A stretch of 64,000 nt of DNA, from contig NZ_LROZ01000021.1 in the NCBI RefSeq assembly GCF_001549985.1, positions 1 through 64,000 on the forward strand. The letters run 5' to 3'. Positions 27,635-35,780 of this stretch are shown here, in pieces. A program made the translations under genes and the position numbers. The notes under the pieces are model-generated. The model did no database searches and was not told where the DNA came from. It worked only from the letters and a program-made list of their open reading frames with translations. Position 1 is the stretch's first letter. Every line of letters starts with the position of its first letter. The DNA comes from Myroides odoratus (GTDB lineage Bacteria > Bacteroidota > Bacteroidia > Flavobacteriales > Flavobacteriaceae).

Positions 27635-28561
27635 ATGATTAGAAATGCAGCTAAGATAATAAGTGGGTTTATGGCGTTAGCCACAATAGGAAGTGCTTAT
27701 GGACAGGAACAAGAATCTGTTCGTGATAATCTATTTGGTGTCCCAGAATCACACTCGTTAACTGAGCGATGGGATTTAGCTCCTACAGCAAGGAGTAAAA
27801 CGTTTACGATTGCTCCTTATAAACCGGTGTATTTACTTCCTGCGCGTTGGAGTAGTAAACCCAATGATCAGCCTTTTAGCTTTAGTGAGCATATGGGACA
27901 ACCAGATGCCATCGATTACAACCAGATTGAAATACGTTTTCAATTGAGTTTTAAAACAAAAGTGACAGAAGGACTTTTGTTTGGTAAAGGGGATATCTGG
28001 TTGGCATTTACGCAAACCGCAAACTGGCAAGCGTATAATGAAAAAGTATCTCGACCTTTTAGAGAGCTTAATTACGAACCAGAGGTTATTTTTAACTATC
28101 CACTGGATCTGGCTTTGTCAAATCTTAAATTCAAGATGGCAGGAGTAGCTTTTAATCATCAATCCAATGGGAAAAGTCAACCGAGTTCTCGAAGTTGGAA
28201 TCGTTTAATTTTCCATTTGGGTATGGAATATAATGATTGGACATTCATGGTTAAACCTTGGATGCGATTGAAAGAAAAGAACAAAAGTGACGATAATGCA
28301 AGTATCACAGAATATGCAGGTAAAGGAGAAGTAACGGTTGCTTACCAAAGAAATGGACAAGTCTTTACTTTTATGATGCGAAACAATATGCGTTTGAATT
28401 CACACTATAAAGGATTTCATGAATTTACTTATACCTATCCCATCAAAAATAACCTCAAAGCATTTTTCGTGATGAATAATGGGTATGGGGAATCCATGAT
28501 TGATTACAATTGGAATCAAACCACCATTGGTATCGGAATTTCACTAGTAGAATGGTATTAA
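27635..28561 (+). CDS. pldA: Outer-membrane phospholipase A (OMPLA-like)
   Basis: A 308-aa outer-membrane beta-barrel with signal peptide (cleavage after AYGQ, residue 24). Catalytic triad: His175 and Ser177 in FNHQSNG and Asn189 in SRSWNRL. The 33-residue shift from E. coli His142, Ser144 and Asn156 is constant, which supports the match. It hydrolyses phospholipids that reach the outer leaflet, keeping the outer membrane asymmetric. It begins 63 bp after parC with no terminator between, so it may be partly cotranscribed, and ends in its own terminator. Activity normally needs dimerisation and calcium. Confidence 0.93.
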   Translation: MIRNAAKIISGFMALATIGSAYGQEQESVRDNLFGVPESHSLTERWDLAPTARSKTFTIAPYKPVYLLPARWSSKPNDQPFSFSEHMGQPDAIDYNQIEIRFQLSFKTKVTEGLLFGKGDIWLAFTQTANWQAYNEKVSRPFRELNYEPEVIFNYPLDLALSNLKFKMAGVAFNHQSNGKSQPSSRSWNRLIFHLGMEYNDWTFMVKPWMRLKEKNKSDDNASITEYAGKGEVTVAYQRNGQVFTFMMRNNMRLNSHYKGFHEFTYTYPIKNNLKAFFVMNNGYGESMIDYNWNQTTIGIGISLVEWY

Positions 28562-28580
28562 AATACAGCTATAAAAATAA

Positions 28581-28608
28581 AAGGAGAGCGATATCGCTCT
28601 CCTTTTTT
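28581..28608. terminator. Bidirectional terminator between pldA and the DUF5367 gene
   Basis: AAGGAGAGCGAT and ATCGCTCTCCTT form a perfect 24-bp palindrome, followed by a T-run on the plus strand and preceded by an A-rich run. It serves the convergent genes on both strands. Confidence 0.85.
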
Positions 28609-28637
28609 GTATGTATTTAATGTTAAATTATAAGTAT

Positions 28638-29042
28638 TTACCCTTGTTTTGGACGTACTCCACTAATAATAGCGGTTACTAATACGATAGAATAAGCCCA
28701 CATCAACCAAGAACCAAAAGAAGCAGCTCGCGTTGCTGGCATATTGGGAAAGATTGCCTCGAAAAACTGAATAGCAAATGTATCGATAAGCATTCCTGGT
28801 AGTACTAAAAGAATTCCCGCTGCTGTTTTCTCAAATCCTGATAAATGGAATTTCTTAAAGGTAAACAAAGTAAGAAAAACCATGGAAGGAATGACAACTA
28901 CATACAAGATTGATAAAATTATAGGTGATTCTGTGAGAAAGAAAAACTGTCCAGCTAGACGAAAGGCTAATGTGGCTAGAAGCCAAACTAAAAATCCAAT
29001 AAGAAGAACGGGAAAGATAAACGAGGGTGTTGCTTTGTTCAT
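28638..29042 (-). CDS. DUF5367 family membrane protein
   Basis: A 134-aa membrane protein with four predicted transmembrane helices (FPVLLIGFLVWLLATLAFR; PIILSILYVVVIPSMVFLTL; a middle LLVLPGMLID segment; and the C-terminal WLMWAYSIVLVTAIISG). The family DUF5367 is common in Bacteroidota and has no known function. An in-frame ATG at 29069 would add nine residues (MLYHTKKAN) before MNKATP; the shorter start is preferred because the extra residues are polar and the membrane region starts later. It is alone on the minus strand. Confidence 0.7.
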   Translation of the reverse strand: MNKATPSFIFPVLLIGFLVWLLATLAFRLAGQFFFLTESPIILSILYVVVIPSMVFLTLFTFKKFHLSGFEKTAAGILLVLPGMLIDTFAIQFFEAIFPNMPATRAASFGSWLMWAYSIVLVTAIISGVRPKQG

Positions 29043-29228
29043 GTTTGCTTTTTTGGTGTGATACAACATGAATTACCAACTGTAACTTTTGTTTTTCTCT
29101 TCCTTTCTTGTGTCAAGAGAGTCTCTTTTTTGGCCTAGTTGGGGGACATGTTTATCTCAATTTTACAGAACGAAAGTAAGAAAAAAAACAGGAATAAATC
29201 CATTCGAATAAGGTTAGAAATAAAAAAA

Positions 29229-29257
29229 ACGACGATAAAAGCCTATTTTATCGTCGT
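29229..29257 (-). terminator. Terminator of the hemN operon
   Basis: A 12-bp stem (29229-29240 with 29246-29257, loop of 5). Read on the minus strand it is followed by a run of eight T, ending transcription from hemN and the small membrane gene. Confidence 0.85.
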
Positions 29258-29272
29258 CTTATTATTTTAGTA

Positions 29273-29308
29273 GTAGGTCCTTTGTCATAACGACAAAGAG
29301 CTACCTAC
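29273..29308 (-). other. Two-part hairpin in the hemN operon 3' end
   Basis: Outer arms GTAGGT (29273-29278) and ACCTAC (29303-29308) and inner arms CTTTGTC (29280-29286) and GACAAAG (29292-29298) form an interrupted stem. It lies between the stop of the 66-aa gene and the true terminator. Possibly an RNA-stability or processing element. Confidence 0.45.
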
Positions 29309-29313
29309 ATTAC

Positions 29314-29514
29314 TTACTTTCCTTTTTCTAAATCTTGTTGTTTTGCCGCTTTCTTCAGTGAAAATATCAAATAGCAGAAGAAAACCAAAAAAGCTAGGAA
29401 GGAAAACCAATTGACTTGTATAGACCATAATTGGTCGATATCCAACTGATAAATACCATATACCAGCAGTAATAAAACAAGATAGGTGGTTATTTTTTCA
29501 ATTTTTTTATTCAT
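29314..29514 (-). CDS. Small two-helix membrane protein
   Basis: A 66-aa protein with two hydrophobic helices (about 10-24 and 34-52), a basic N-terminus and a charged C-terminus (KKAAKQQDLEKGK). It starts 8 bp after the hemN stop, so it belongs to the hemN transcription unit. No known family is recognised. It may be a membrane accessory or a small regulatory protein of haem metabolism, but the only support is gene order. It is followed by the operon terminator. Confidence 0.65.
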   Translation of the reverse strand: MNKKIEKITTYLVLLLLVYGIYQLDIDQLWSIQVNWFSFLAFLVFFCYLIFSLKKAAKQQDLEKGK

Positions 29515-29522
29515 AGTATAGC

Positions 29523-30884
29523 TTAAATAGTCATAGAAAATAAAGCGCGTTCTGGTTTATTGCGTTGTAAGCGCAAATCCAACGCCATACAAATGTTGCG
29601 TACAAAGGCACGTCCTAATTTGTTGATGGTAATTACATTGTTTTTAATTGTAATGAGCTGATCATTTTCCATTTCTTTTAATTCCTCCAACATGGGGGTA
29701 AAATCAATCAAATGCAAATCGCTAGTTAAATCCGTTTGTAAATTACACATTAAATGTAGGATATGTTTTCTAATTATCAAATCTTCTTCATTTAAAATGT
29801 GACCTTTGACTACTGGAATTTCATTATTAGCTAAAGCGGTGTAGTACGCTTCTATGTTTTTTTCATTTTGAGCGAAAGCCGTCCAACTATCGCTAATGGA
29901 AGAAACGCCTAAGCCAATCATCAAATCTGTTTTAGAAGAAGTATACCCCATGAAGTTTCGATGAATGCTATTGGTATTCATTGCTTTGTATAAAGAATCT
30001 GTTTTCAAAGCGAAATGATCCATACCAATTTCAATATAGCCTTTTTCTTCTAAAAGGTTTTTTCCAATTTCGTATAACTTTCTTTTTTCTTCATCTTTTG
30101 GAACATCCTCATCTTTGAACCCACGTTGTCCATTTCCTTTGATCCAAGGCACATGGGCATAGCTGTAAAAAGCCAAACGATCAGGAGAAAGTGATTTTGT
30201 TTTCTCAATCGTATCAATTACGTGCTCAATCTGTTGAAAGGGCAAGCCAAAAATAATATCATGGGAGATAGAAGTATATCCCATTTCCTTGGCCCAAAGA
30301 GTTACTTTAGCGACATCGTGAAACGTTTGATTACGATTTATGGCCTTCTGTATCTCGCGATTATAATCTTGTACGCCAAAGCTAACTCTTCGAAAACCGA
30401 GGTTATATAAAGTTTGTAAATGTTCTCTTGTGGTATTATTAGGGTGTCCTTCGAAACTAAATTCATATCCCTCTGCTTTGATTCCACGAGATACGATGCC
30501 TTCAATTAAGGTTTGTAAATGCTTAGGATCAAAAAAAGTAGGGGTTCCTCCTCCTAGGTGGATTTCCTTGATTATCGGTTTGTCTACCAATACGTTACAA
30601 TACAGTTCCCATTCCTTTAGTAAGGCTTGAATATAGGGAATCTCAACTTCATGGCGTTTGGTGATGTGTTTATGACAACCACAAAACGTACATAAGCTCT
30701 CACAATAGGGCAAGTGTATGTATAGACTAATACCTTCTTTTTCATTTGTTTGATCAAAGGTTTCCTTTACGCTTTTCAGCCATTTATCACGGGAAAAACT
30801 TGTTTCATCCCAATAGGGTACAGTAGGATAACTCGTGTAACGAGGTCCAGGTACATTGTATTTTTGTATCAAAGGGGTAGCCAT
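29523..30884 (-). CDS. hemN: Oxygen-independent coproporphyrinogen III oxidase
   Basis: A 453-aa radical SAM enzyme that converts coproporphyrinogen III to protoporphyrinogen IX without oxygen. The iron-sulfur/SAM motif gives C61, C65, C68 and C70 (CESLCTFCGC), matching the E. coli spacing. The N-terminal PGPRYTSYPT signature and the GGGTPTFF motif support true HemN rather than the related HemW. The frame could start at 30920, but the -7 box TACATTTG at 30902-30909 lies in that stretch, so the start is MATPLIQKYN at 30884. It is the first gene of a short operon with the 66-aa membrane protein. Confidence 0.95.
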   Translation of the reverse strand: MATPLIQKYNVPGPRYTSYPTVPYWDETSFSRDKWLKSVKETFDQTNEKEGISLYIHLPYCESLCTFCGCHKHITKRHEVEIPYIQALLKEWELYCNVLVDKPIIKEIHLGGGTPTFFDPKHLQTLIEGIVSRGIKAEGYEFSFEGHPNNTTREHLQTLYNLGFRRVSFGVQDYNREIQKAINRNQTFHDVAKVTLWAKEMGYTSISHDIIFGLPFQQIEHVIDTIEKTKSLSPDRLAFYSYAHVPWIKGNGQRGFKDEDVPKDEEKRKLYEIGKNLLEEKGYIEIGMDHFALKTDSLYKAMNTNSIHRNFMGYTSSKTDLMIGLGVSSISDSWTAFAQNEKNIEAYYTALANNEIPVVKGHILNEEDLIIRKHILHLMCNLQTDLTSDLHLIDFTPMLEELKEMENDQLITIKNNVITINKLGRAFVRNICMALDLRLQRNKPERALFSMTI

Positions 30885-30901
30885 TTTTCGTATATTTGTA
30901 A

Positions 30902-30909
30902 CAAATGTA
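30902..30909 (-). promoter_or_regulatory. -7 box of hemN
   Basis: TACATTTG on the minus strand, 17 bp upstream of the preferred ATG. It rules out the longer start at 30920. Confidence 0.65.
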
Positions 30910-30975
30910 ACAGGAATCAAAAAGAAGAATACTGATATTTGTCACTTGATTAAAAAAATTTAGATTAAAAATAGG

Positions 30976-31350
30976 ATGAAGAATATAATTTTAACAGCTA
31001 TCTTACTAATGTTTTCATTTTTTAAGGTTAGTGCTCAAGAAGTTAAAGCGAAAGCGTTGGTCAATCCCGTTGCCTTTGAATCGCAAATCGCAAATAAAAA
31101 AGTACAGCTAATTGATGTGCGTACACCAAAAGAATACAAAGAAGGAACAATTTTGAATGCCATCAATATTGATTTTTTAGATGAAAGCTTTTTAAAAAAG
31201 CTGGAGCAGCTAGATAAGAAACAACCCGTTTATATTTTTTGTCAATCGGGAAAGCGAAGTGCAGCTGCAGCCGAAAAAATGCAAGAAGCGGGATTTGATG
31301 TAGTTGAATTAGCTGGCGGTTATAAAGCGTGGAAGGCTGAAAAAGACTAG
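30976..31350 (+). CDS. Exported rhodanese-domain protein
   Basis: A 124-aa protein with a Sec signal peptide (about residues 1-20, ending VSAQ) and a single rhodanese domain. LIDVRTPKEYKEGTI is the family entry motif; the active-site loop is CQSGKRS with Cys89 as the probable sulfur-accepting residue; AGGYKAWKAE closes the domain. Periplasmic rhodanese proteins move sulfane sulfur or act in redox balance; the physiological partner is unknown. It is divergent from hemN with a short intergenic region. Confidence 0.9.
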   Translation: MKNIILTAILLMFSFFKVSAQEVKAKALVNPVAFESQIANKKVQLIDVRTPKEYKEGTILNAINIDFLDESFLKKLEQLDKKQPVYIFCQSGKRSAAAAEKMQEAGFDVVELAGGYKAWKAEKD

Positions 31351-31405
31351 ATTTAATTTATCAATTATTTAAGAATTGAGGGCAGTAGATGATTGAAAAA
31401 ATTGT

Positions 31406-31413
31406 TATTTTTG
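31406..31413 (+). promoter_or_regulatory. -7 box of the DUF4834 gene
   Basis: TATTTTTG matches TAnnTTTG, 15 bp upstream of the ATG at 31429. Confidence 0.5.
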
Positions 31414-31428
31414 AAAAAAAGGTAAAGT

Positions 31429-31722
31429 ATGGATATAGCATCATTTGGAAGTTTTTTAAGAACCTTAGTCATCATTGTAGTGATTTATTATGCTTTTAAA
31501 TTTGCGATGCGTTATTTATTTCCACTTTTTGTCTATAAAATGGCAAAAAAAGTAGAACGAAATTTTCAACAGCAACAGCAAGATTTTTATCAACAAAATA
31601 ATAGATCAACTCAACAAGAACCTAATTTTACTAATCAATCGTCAGAAGGAAAAGACAAATTTCCACGTTCGACTAAAGTCGTTGGCGAGTACATTGATTT
31701 TGAAGAGATTGAAAAAAAATAA
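31429..31722 (+). CDS. DUF4834 family membrane protein
   Basis: A 97-aa protein with one N-terminal transmembrane helix (about 10-36) and a Gln- and Asn-rich cytoplasmic tail (NFQQQQQDFYQQNN) ending in GEYIDFEEIEKK. The combination matches DUF4834, a small Bacteroidota family found near conserved genes such as YfhO membrane proteins. No function is known. It precedes the YfhO gene but is separated from it by a terminator. Confidence 0.85.
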   Translation: MDIASFGSFLRTLVIIVVIYYAFKFAMRYLFPLFVYKMAKKVERNFQQQQQDFYQQNNRSTQQEPNFTNQSSEGKDKFPRSTKVVGEYIDFEEIEKK

Positions 31723-31725
31723 TAT

Positions 31726-31752
31726 AAAGCTCCTATAGAAGGAGCTTTTTTT
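31726..31752 (+). terminator. Intrinsic terminator of the DUF4834 gene
   Basis: AAAGCTCC (31726-31733) pairs with GGAGCTTT (31741-31748), followed by TTTT. Confidence 0.8.
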
Positions 31753-31935
31753 ATGCTGTTTATCAATGGGTGTTTTTTAGAATAGGAATAGAACATAGAT
31801 AATATTTACACACATTGATAGAAGAACCCCGACAAAAAAGCGAAAAAGCAAAACACAAAACTACTCATCTAATCCTAAAATTACTTACTTTAGCTAATTG
31901 AACAGAATTCAAATCTCGCAAAGTAATTTTATAGC

Positions 31936-34365
31936 ATGAATGCAGTAAAAAAGTATGTACCACATCTCTTGGTGTTGGTGGGTTTTATCGTAGTAGCTTT
32001 ACTCTATTTTTCTCCAGTATTGCAAAATAAAGTCATTTATCAGTCTGATATTGTACAGTATACTGGGATGGCTAAAGAGCAAAATAATTTTAGAGCCGAA
32101 TTTAATGAAGAGCCTTATTGGACCAATAGCGCATTTGGTGGAATGCCAACCTATCAGTTGGGAGCCAAGTATCCCTATAACTTCGTTAAGCATTTAGATA
32201 CAGCGATTCGATTTTTACCGCGTCCTGCCGATTATTTATTTCTTTACTTCATCGGATTTTACGCCTTAATGATGGCCTTAGGAGTTCGTCCATTAAAAGC
32301 GTTTATAGGATCTTTAGCTTTTGGATTTTCTACTTACTTAATTATTATTTTAGGAGTGGGGCACAATGCTAAAGCCCATGCTATTGCTTATATGCCCATG
32401 GTAGTTGCAGGGGTGCTACTCGTATTTAGAAAAAAATATGTTGCTGGAGGGATCTTAACGGTCCTTGCCGCAGCCCTCGAAATTAGTGCCAATCACTTTC
32501 AAATGACTTACTATTTGCTGTTGTTTCTTGTTGTAGTTGCAATCGCTTATACCTATGAATATAGCAAAGCCAAAGATTGGAAAGGCTTAGGTACCGCTTA
32601 TGCCATTCTTGTAGGAGCAGGGATATTGAGTATTGGAGCGAATGCAACCAATATTATGGCAACTGCAGAATATACGAAGTTTAGCACCCGTAGTTCAAGT
32701 GAGTTGACGTATGAGCCCGATGGTTCTCCTAAAACGTCTTCAAACGCAATGAGCTATGATTATATTACAGAATATAGTTATGGTGTTTTTGAGAGTTTAA
32801 ACCTTATTGCACCTCGATTAACTGGGGGAGCAAACAATGAAACACTCGAAAAAGACAATGCGGTATACCGTTATTTTACTTCGATTGGAGCTAATCCACA
32901 ACAAGCACAAGAGATGAGTAAACAAGCACCAACATACTGGGGAGATCAGCCTATTGTTGCTGCACCAGCTTATATTGGAGCTGTTGTATTCTTCTTATTT
33001 GTCTTGGGGATGTTTACAGAAAAACGCAAATTAAAGTACATCTTCTTTGTTGGAGCGTTTATGGCATTAATCCTATCTTGGGGTAAAAATTTTGCGGTTG
33101 TTACAAACCTATTCATCGATTTTGTACCGATGTACAATAAGTTTAGAGCTGTATCTTCTATTCAGGTTATCTTGGAAATGTGTATTCCTGCAATGGCTGT
33201 ATTAGGACTTTATAGCTTCTTTAAGCTAGATCAAAAACAGCAAATGGATGCACTGAAGAAATCGGGTTTCATTGCAGGTGGAATCTTGGTCTTCTTGTTT
33301 GCCATTAAAGGAACACTTTCTTTTGTTGGTTCAAATGACGATTATTATCGCATGGCTTATGGAGAAGTAGGTCCTGGATTCATTCGCGCCTTGATTGAAG
33401 AGCGAAAAGCAATGTATACGAGCGATTTGATTCGTTCATTCTTGTTGATTTTAGCTACAGCTGCCATTCTATTTTTGTTTGCAAAAGACAAAATAAAAGA
33501 AATGTATGCTTTGGTGATCATTGGATGTTTGTTAGTGGGAGATTTAGTAATGGTTGATCGCAAATACGTGAATGATGAATCATTTGTAGCGGCGAGAAAA
33601 ATGCAAGAACCTTTTGATATTACACAAGCAGATAAACAAATTTTAAATGACCCAACTCATTTTAGAGTATTTGATGCTCAAGGAGGGTTAAATAGTGCGA
33701 AAGCGTCTTATTTCCATCATTCGTTGGGAGGATATCATGCTGCTAAACCAAGAAGAATTCAGCAATTAGCAGATTACCAAATGAGTAAAAATCCGATGCC
33801 TGTATTTAATATGATGAACGTTAAATATGTGATTCAAGCGGATGAAGAAGGACGTAGTGTAGCTATGTTGAACAACGAAGCAAATGGAAATGCTTGGTTT
33901 GTTTCAGCGGTTCAAAAAGTAACTTCTGCAGATCAAGAGATGAAAGCTTTGAGTGACCTCAATACAAAAACAACAGCAGTACTGAATACAAATGTGTTTA
34001 CACAAGCAGTAAATGATACGTATACCGTTGATTCGTTAGCTTCTATTAAACTAGTGTCTTATCAAGCGAATCAGCTCGTGTATGAAGCAAAAAATACAAA
34101 TGACGGTTTAGCTGTGTTTTCAGAGGTTTATTATCCACAGGGATGGATAGCCAAAGTAGATGGACAGGAAGTGCCTATTTTGGCAGTAGATTATGTATTG
34201 CGTGCAATTGAATTACCTCAAGGGTCACATACTATTGAATTTACGTTTGAACCTCAGGTAGTCAAAACGGGAAGTCGAATTGCCTTGGCTAGTGCTGTGT
34301 TGATTTTACTAGCTTCTGCTGGTGCAATAGGTTGGTCAATGAGAAAAAAAAGAAAAGAAGAATAA
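31936..34365 (+). CDS. YfhO family membrane protein (GT-C-like)
   Basis: An 809-aa integral membrane protein with about twelve or more transmembrane segments, a large extracytoplasmic part and a final helix (SAVLILLASAGAIGWSM). The first loop holds QSDIVQYTGMAKEQ and YWTNSAFGGMPTYQLG, the conserved Asp-rich family motif near the likely glycosyl-donor site, followed by GHNAKAHAIAYMPM. YfhO proteins have a glycosyltransferase-C-like fold and are used for lipid-linked sugar transfer on cell-wall polymers in Firmicutes; in Bacteroidota the acceptor is unknown. It is followed 19 bp later by a glycosyltransferase gene, which supports a surface-glycan role. Confidence 0.9.
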   Translation: MNAVKKYVPHLLVLVGFIVVALLYFSPVLQNKVIYQSDIVQYTGMAKEQNNFRAEFNEEPYWTNSAFGGMPTYQLGAKYPYNFVKHLDTAIRFLPRPADYLFLYFIGFYALMMALGVRPLKAFIGSLAFGFSTYLIIILGVGHNAKAHAIAYMPMVVAGVLLVFRKKYVAGGILTVLAAALEISANHFQMTYYLLLFLVVVAIAYTYEYSKAKDWKGLGTAYAILVGAGILSIGANATNIMATAEYTKFSTRSSSELTYEPDGSPKTSSNAMSYDYITEYSYGVFESLNLIAPRLTGGANNETLEKDNAVYRYFTSIGANPQQAQEMSKQAPTYWGDQPIVAAPAYIGAVVFFLFVLGMFTEKRKLKYIFFVGAFMALILSWGKNFAVVTNLFIDFVPMYNKFRAVSSIQVILEMCIPAMAVLGLYSFFKLDQKQQMDALKKSGFIAGGILVFLFAIKGTLSFVGSNDDYYRMAYGEVGPGFIRALIEERKAMYTSDLIRSFLLILATAAILFLFAKDKIKEMYALVIIGCLLVGDLVMVDRKYVNDESFVAARKMQEPFDITQADKQILNDPTHFRVFDAQGGLNSAKASYFHHSLGGYHAAKPRRIQQLADYQMSKNPMPVFNMMNVKYVIQADEEGRSVAMLNNEANGNAWFVSAVQKVTSADQEMKALSDLNTKTTAVLNTNVFTQAVNDTYTVDSLASIKLVSYQANQLVYEAKNTNDGLAVFSEVYYPQGWIAKVDGQEVPILAVDYVLRAIELPQGSHTIEFTFEPQVVKTGSRIALASAVLILLASAGAIGWSMRKKRKEE

Positions 34366-34384
34366 ATAGAATGTAGGAGATAAA

Positions 34385-35695
34385 ATGGACATGAAAAAAG
34401 AAAAGAAGAAAGTATTAATTATCTGTTATTATTGGCCTCCAGCAGGTGGCCCAGGGGTACAACGTTGGCTAAAGTTTGTCAAGTATCTCCCTGATTTTAA
34501 TATAGAACCCATTGTGTATGTGCCAGATGGAGCTAATTATCCACTGATTGATACACAGCTAGAACAAGAAGTAGATCCTTCGATTACGATTCTTCGACAT
34601 AAAATTAAGGAACCTTATGGACTAGCAAAGAAATTAGCGGGACAACGAGCACAAACGATGAGTTCGGGTATGATTCCGCAAGTGCGCAATCAATCCAAAT
34701 GGGATAAATTACTGTTGTGGATTAGAGGAAATATGTTTATTCCAGATGCGCGTATTGGTTGGGTTAAACCTTCCGTAGCTTACCTACAAGACTACTTGAA
34801 ACAGCATCCGGATATTGACACAATCATTACAACAGGACCTCCACATAGTGTGCACTTGATTGGATTGGCGCTGAAGAAAAAAATGAACATCAAATGGTTT
34901 GCCGATTTTAGAGATCCTTGGACAACAATAGGTTATCATAAGGAGCTTAAACTATCAGATCAAGCAAAAGAAAAGCATCTTGCCCTAGAACGCGAAGTGT
35001 TGAATACAGCTGATCAGCTCATTGTAACGAGTAAAACGACGCGTAAAGAGTTTGAAACCAAAACAGATAAACCCATTGCGATTATTACCAATGGATATGA
35101 TGTTGCGCATTTAGGGAAGATTCCGTTAGATGAAAAATTTACCTTGGCGCATATTGGTTCTTTTCTTTCAAATCGCAATCCAAGAGTATTGTGGAAAGCA
35201 ATCAGTGAGTTACGAAGAGAAAATCAAGCATTCAAAGAAGCGTTTGAACTGAAGCTCATAGGAAAAGTAAGTGAGGATATCCTGCATACTTTAGAAGAGT
35301 TTAAACTATTGGAATGCACCGATAATAGGGGGTATGTTGAAAACCAAGAAGCGTTGAGACAAATGCGTGCTTCTCAGGTGTTATTACTTGTTGAAATTGA
35401 TTCAGATGATACAAGAGCAATTATTCCTGGTAAGCTGTTTGAATATATGGCAGCAGAACGTCCGATTCTTGCAATTGGACCCGAAGAATCTGATTTCTTT
35501 GAGATTATTCAACAAACCAATGTTGGGCGAAATGCATTATACAGTGAGAAAGATAAAATAAGCGAAATTTTAATGCAGTATTTTGAACAATATCAGAATA
35601 AGCAATTACAAGTACACGCTATGGGTTTACAGTATTTTGGTCGTAAACGCTTGACGGAACGCTTGGTGAGTGTGTTGGAGAAGGGGGATGCGTGA
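34385..35695 (+). CDS. Glycosyltransferase, GT4-like
   Basis: A 436-aa cytoplasmic glycosyltransferase of GT-B fold. The N-terminal PPAGGPGVQRWLKFVKYLP glycine-rich loop, the middle DFRDPWTT motif and the C-terminal donor-binding region (IPGKLFEYMAAERPILAIGPEESDF, with the E-x7-E like pattern) fit the family. It probably transfers a sugar in surface polysaccharide or glycolipid synthesis. It follows YfhO by 19 bp and is in the same operon. The sugar and acceptor are unknown. Confidence 0.88.
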   Translation: MDMKKEKKKVLIICYYWPPAGGPGVQRWLKFVKYLPDFNIEPIVYVPDGANYPLIDTQLEQEVDPSITILRHKIKEPYGLAKKLAGQRAQTMSSGMIPQVRNQSKWDKLLLWIRGNMFIPDARIGWVKPSVAYLQDYLKQHPDIDTIITTGPPHSVHLIGLALKKKMNIKWFADFRDPWTTIGYHKELKLSDQAKEKHLALEREVLNTADQLIVTSKTTRKEFETKTDKPIAIITNGYDVAHLGKIPLDEKFTLAHIGSFLSNRNPRVLWKAISELRRENQAFKEAFELKLIGKVSEDILHTLEEFKLLECTDNRGYVENQEALRQMRASQVLLLVEIDSDDTRAIIPGKLFEYMAAERPILAIGPEESDFFEIIQQTNVGRNALYSEKDKISEILMQYFEQYQNKQLQVHAMGLQYFGRKRLTERLVSVLEKGDA

Positions 35696-35749
35696 TGGAT
35701 TATGGGTAATGCGTTATTTTTATCAATTACTTGAAATTAAAATAAGAAA

Positions 35750-35780
35750 AGAAAAAGGAGCCAATCGGCTCCTTTTTCTT
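35750..35780. terminator. Bidirectional terminator between the glycosyltransferase and uvrA
   Basis: A 12-bp stem (35751-35762 with 35767-35778), A-rich before and T-rich after. It overlaps the first base or two of the uvrA stop codon. Confidence 0.85.
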
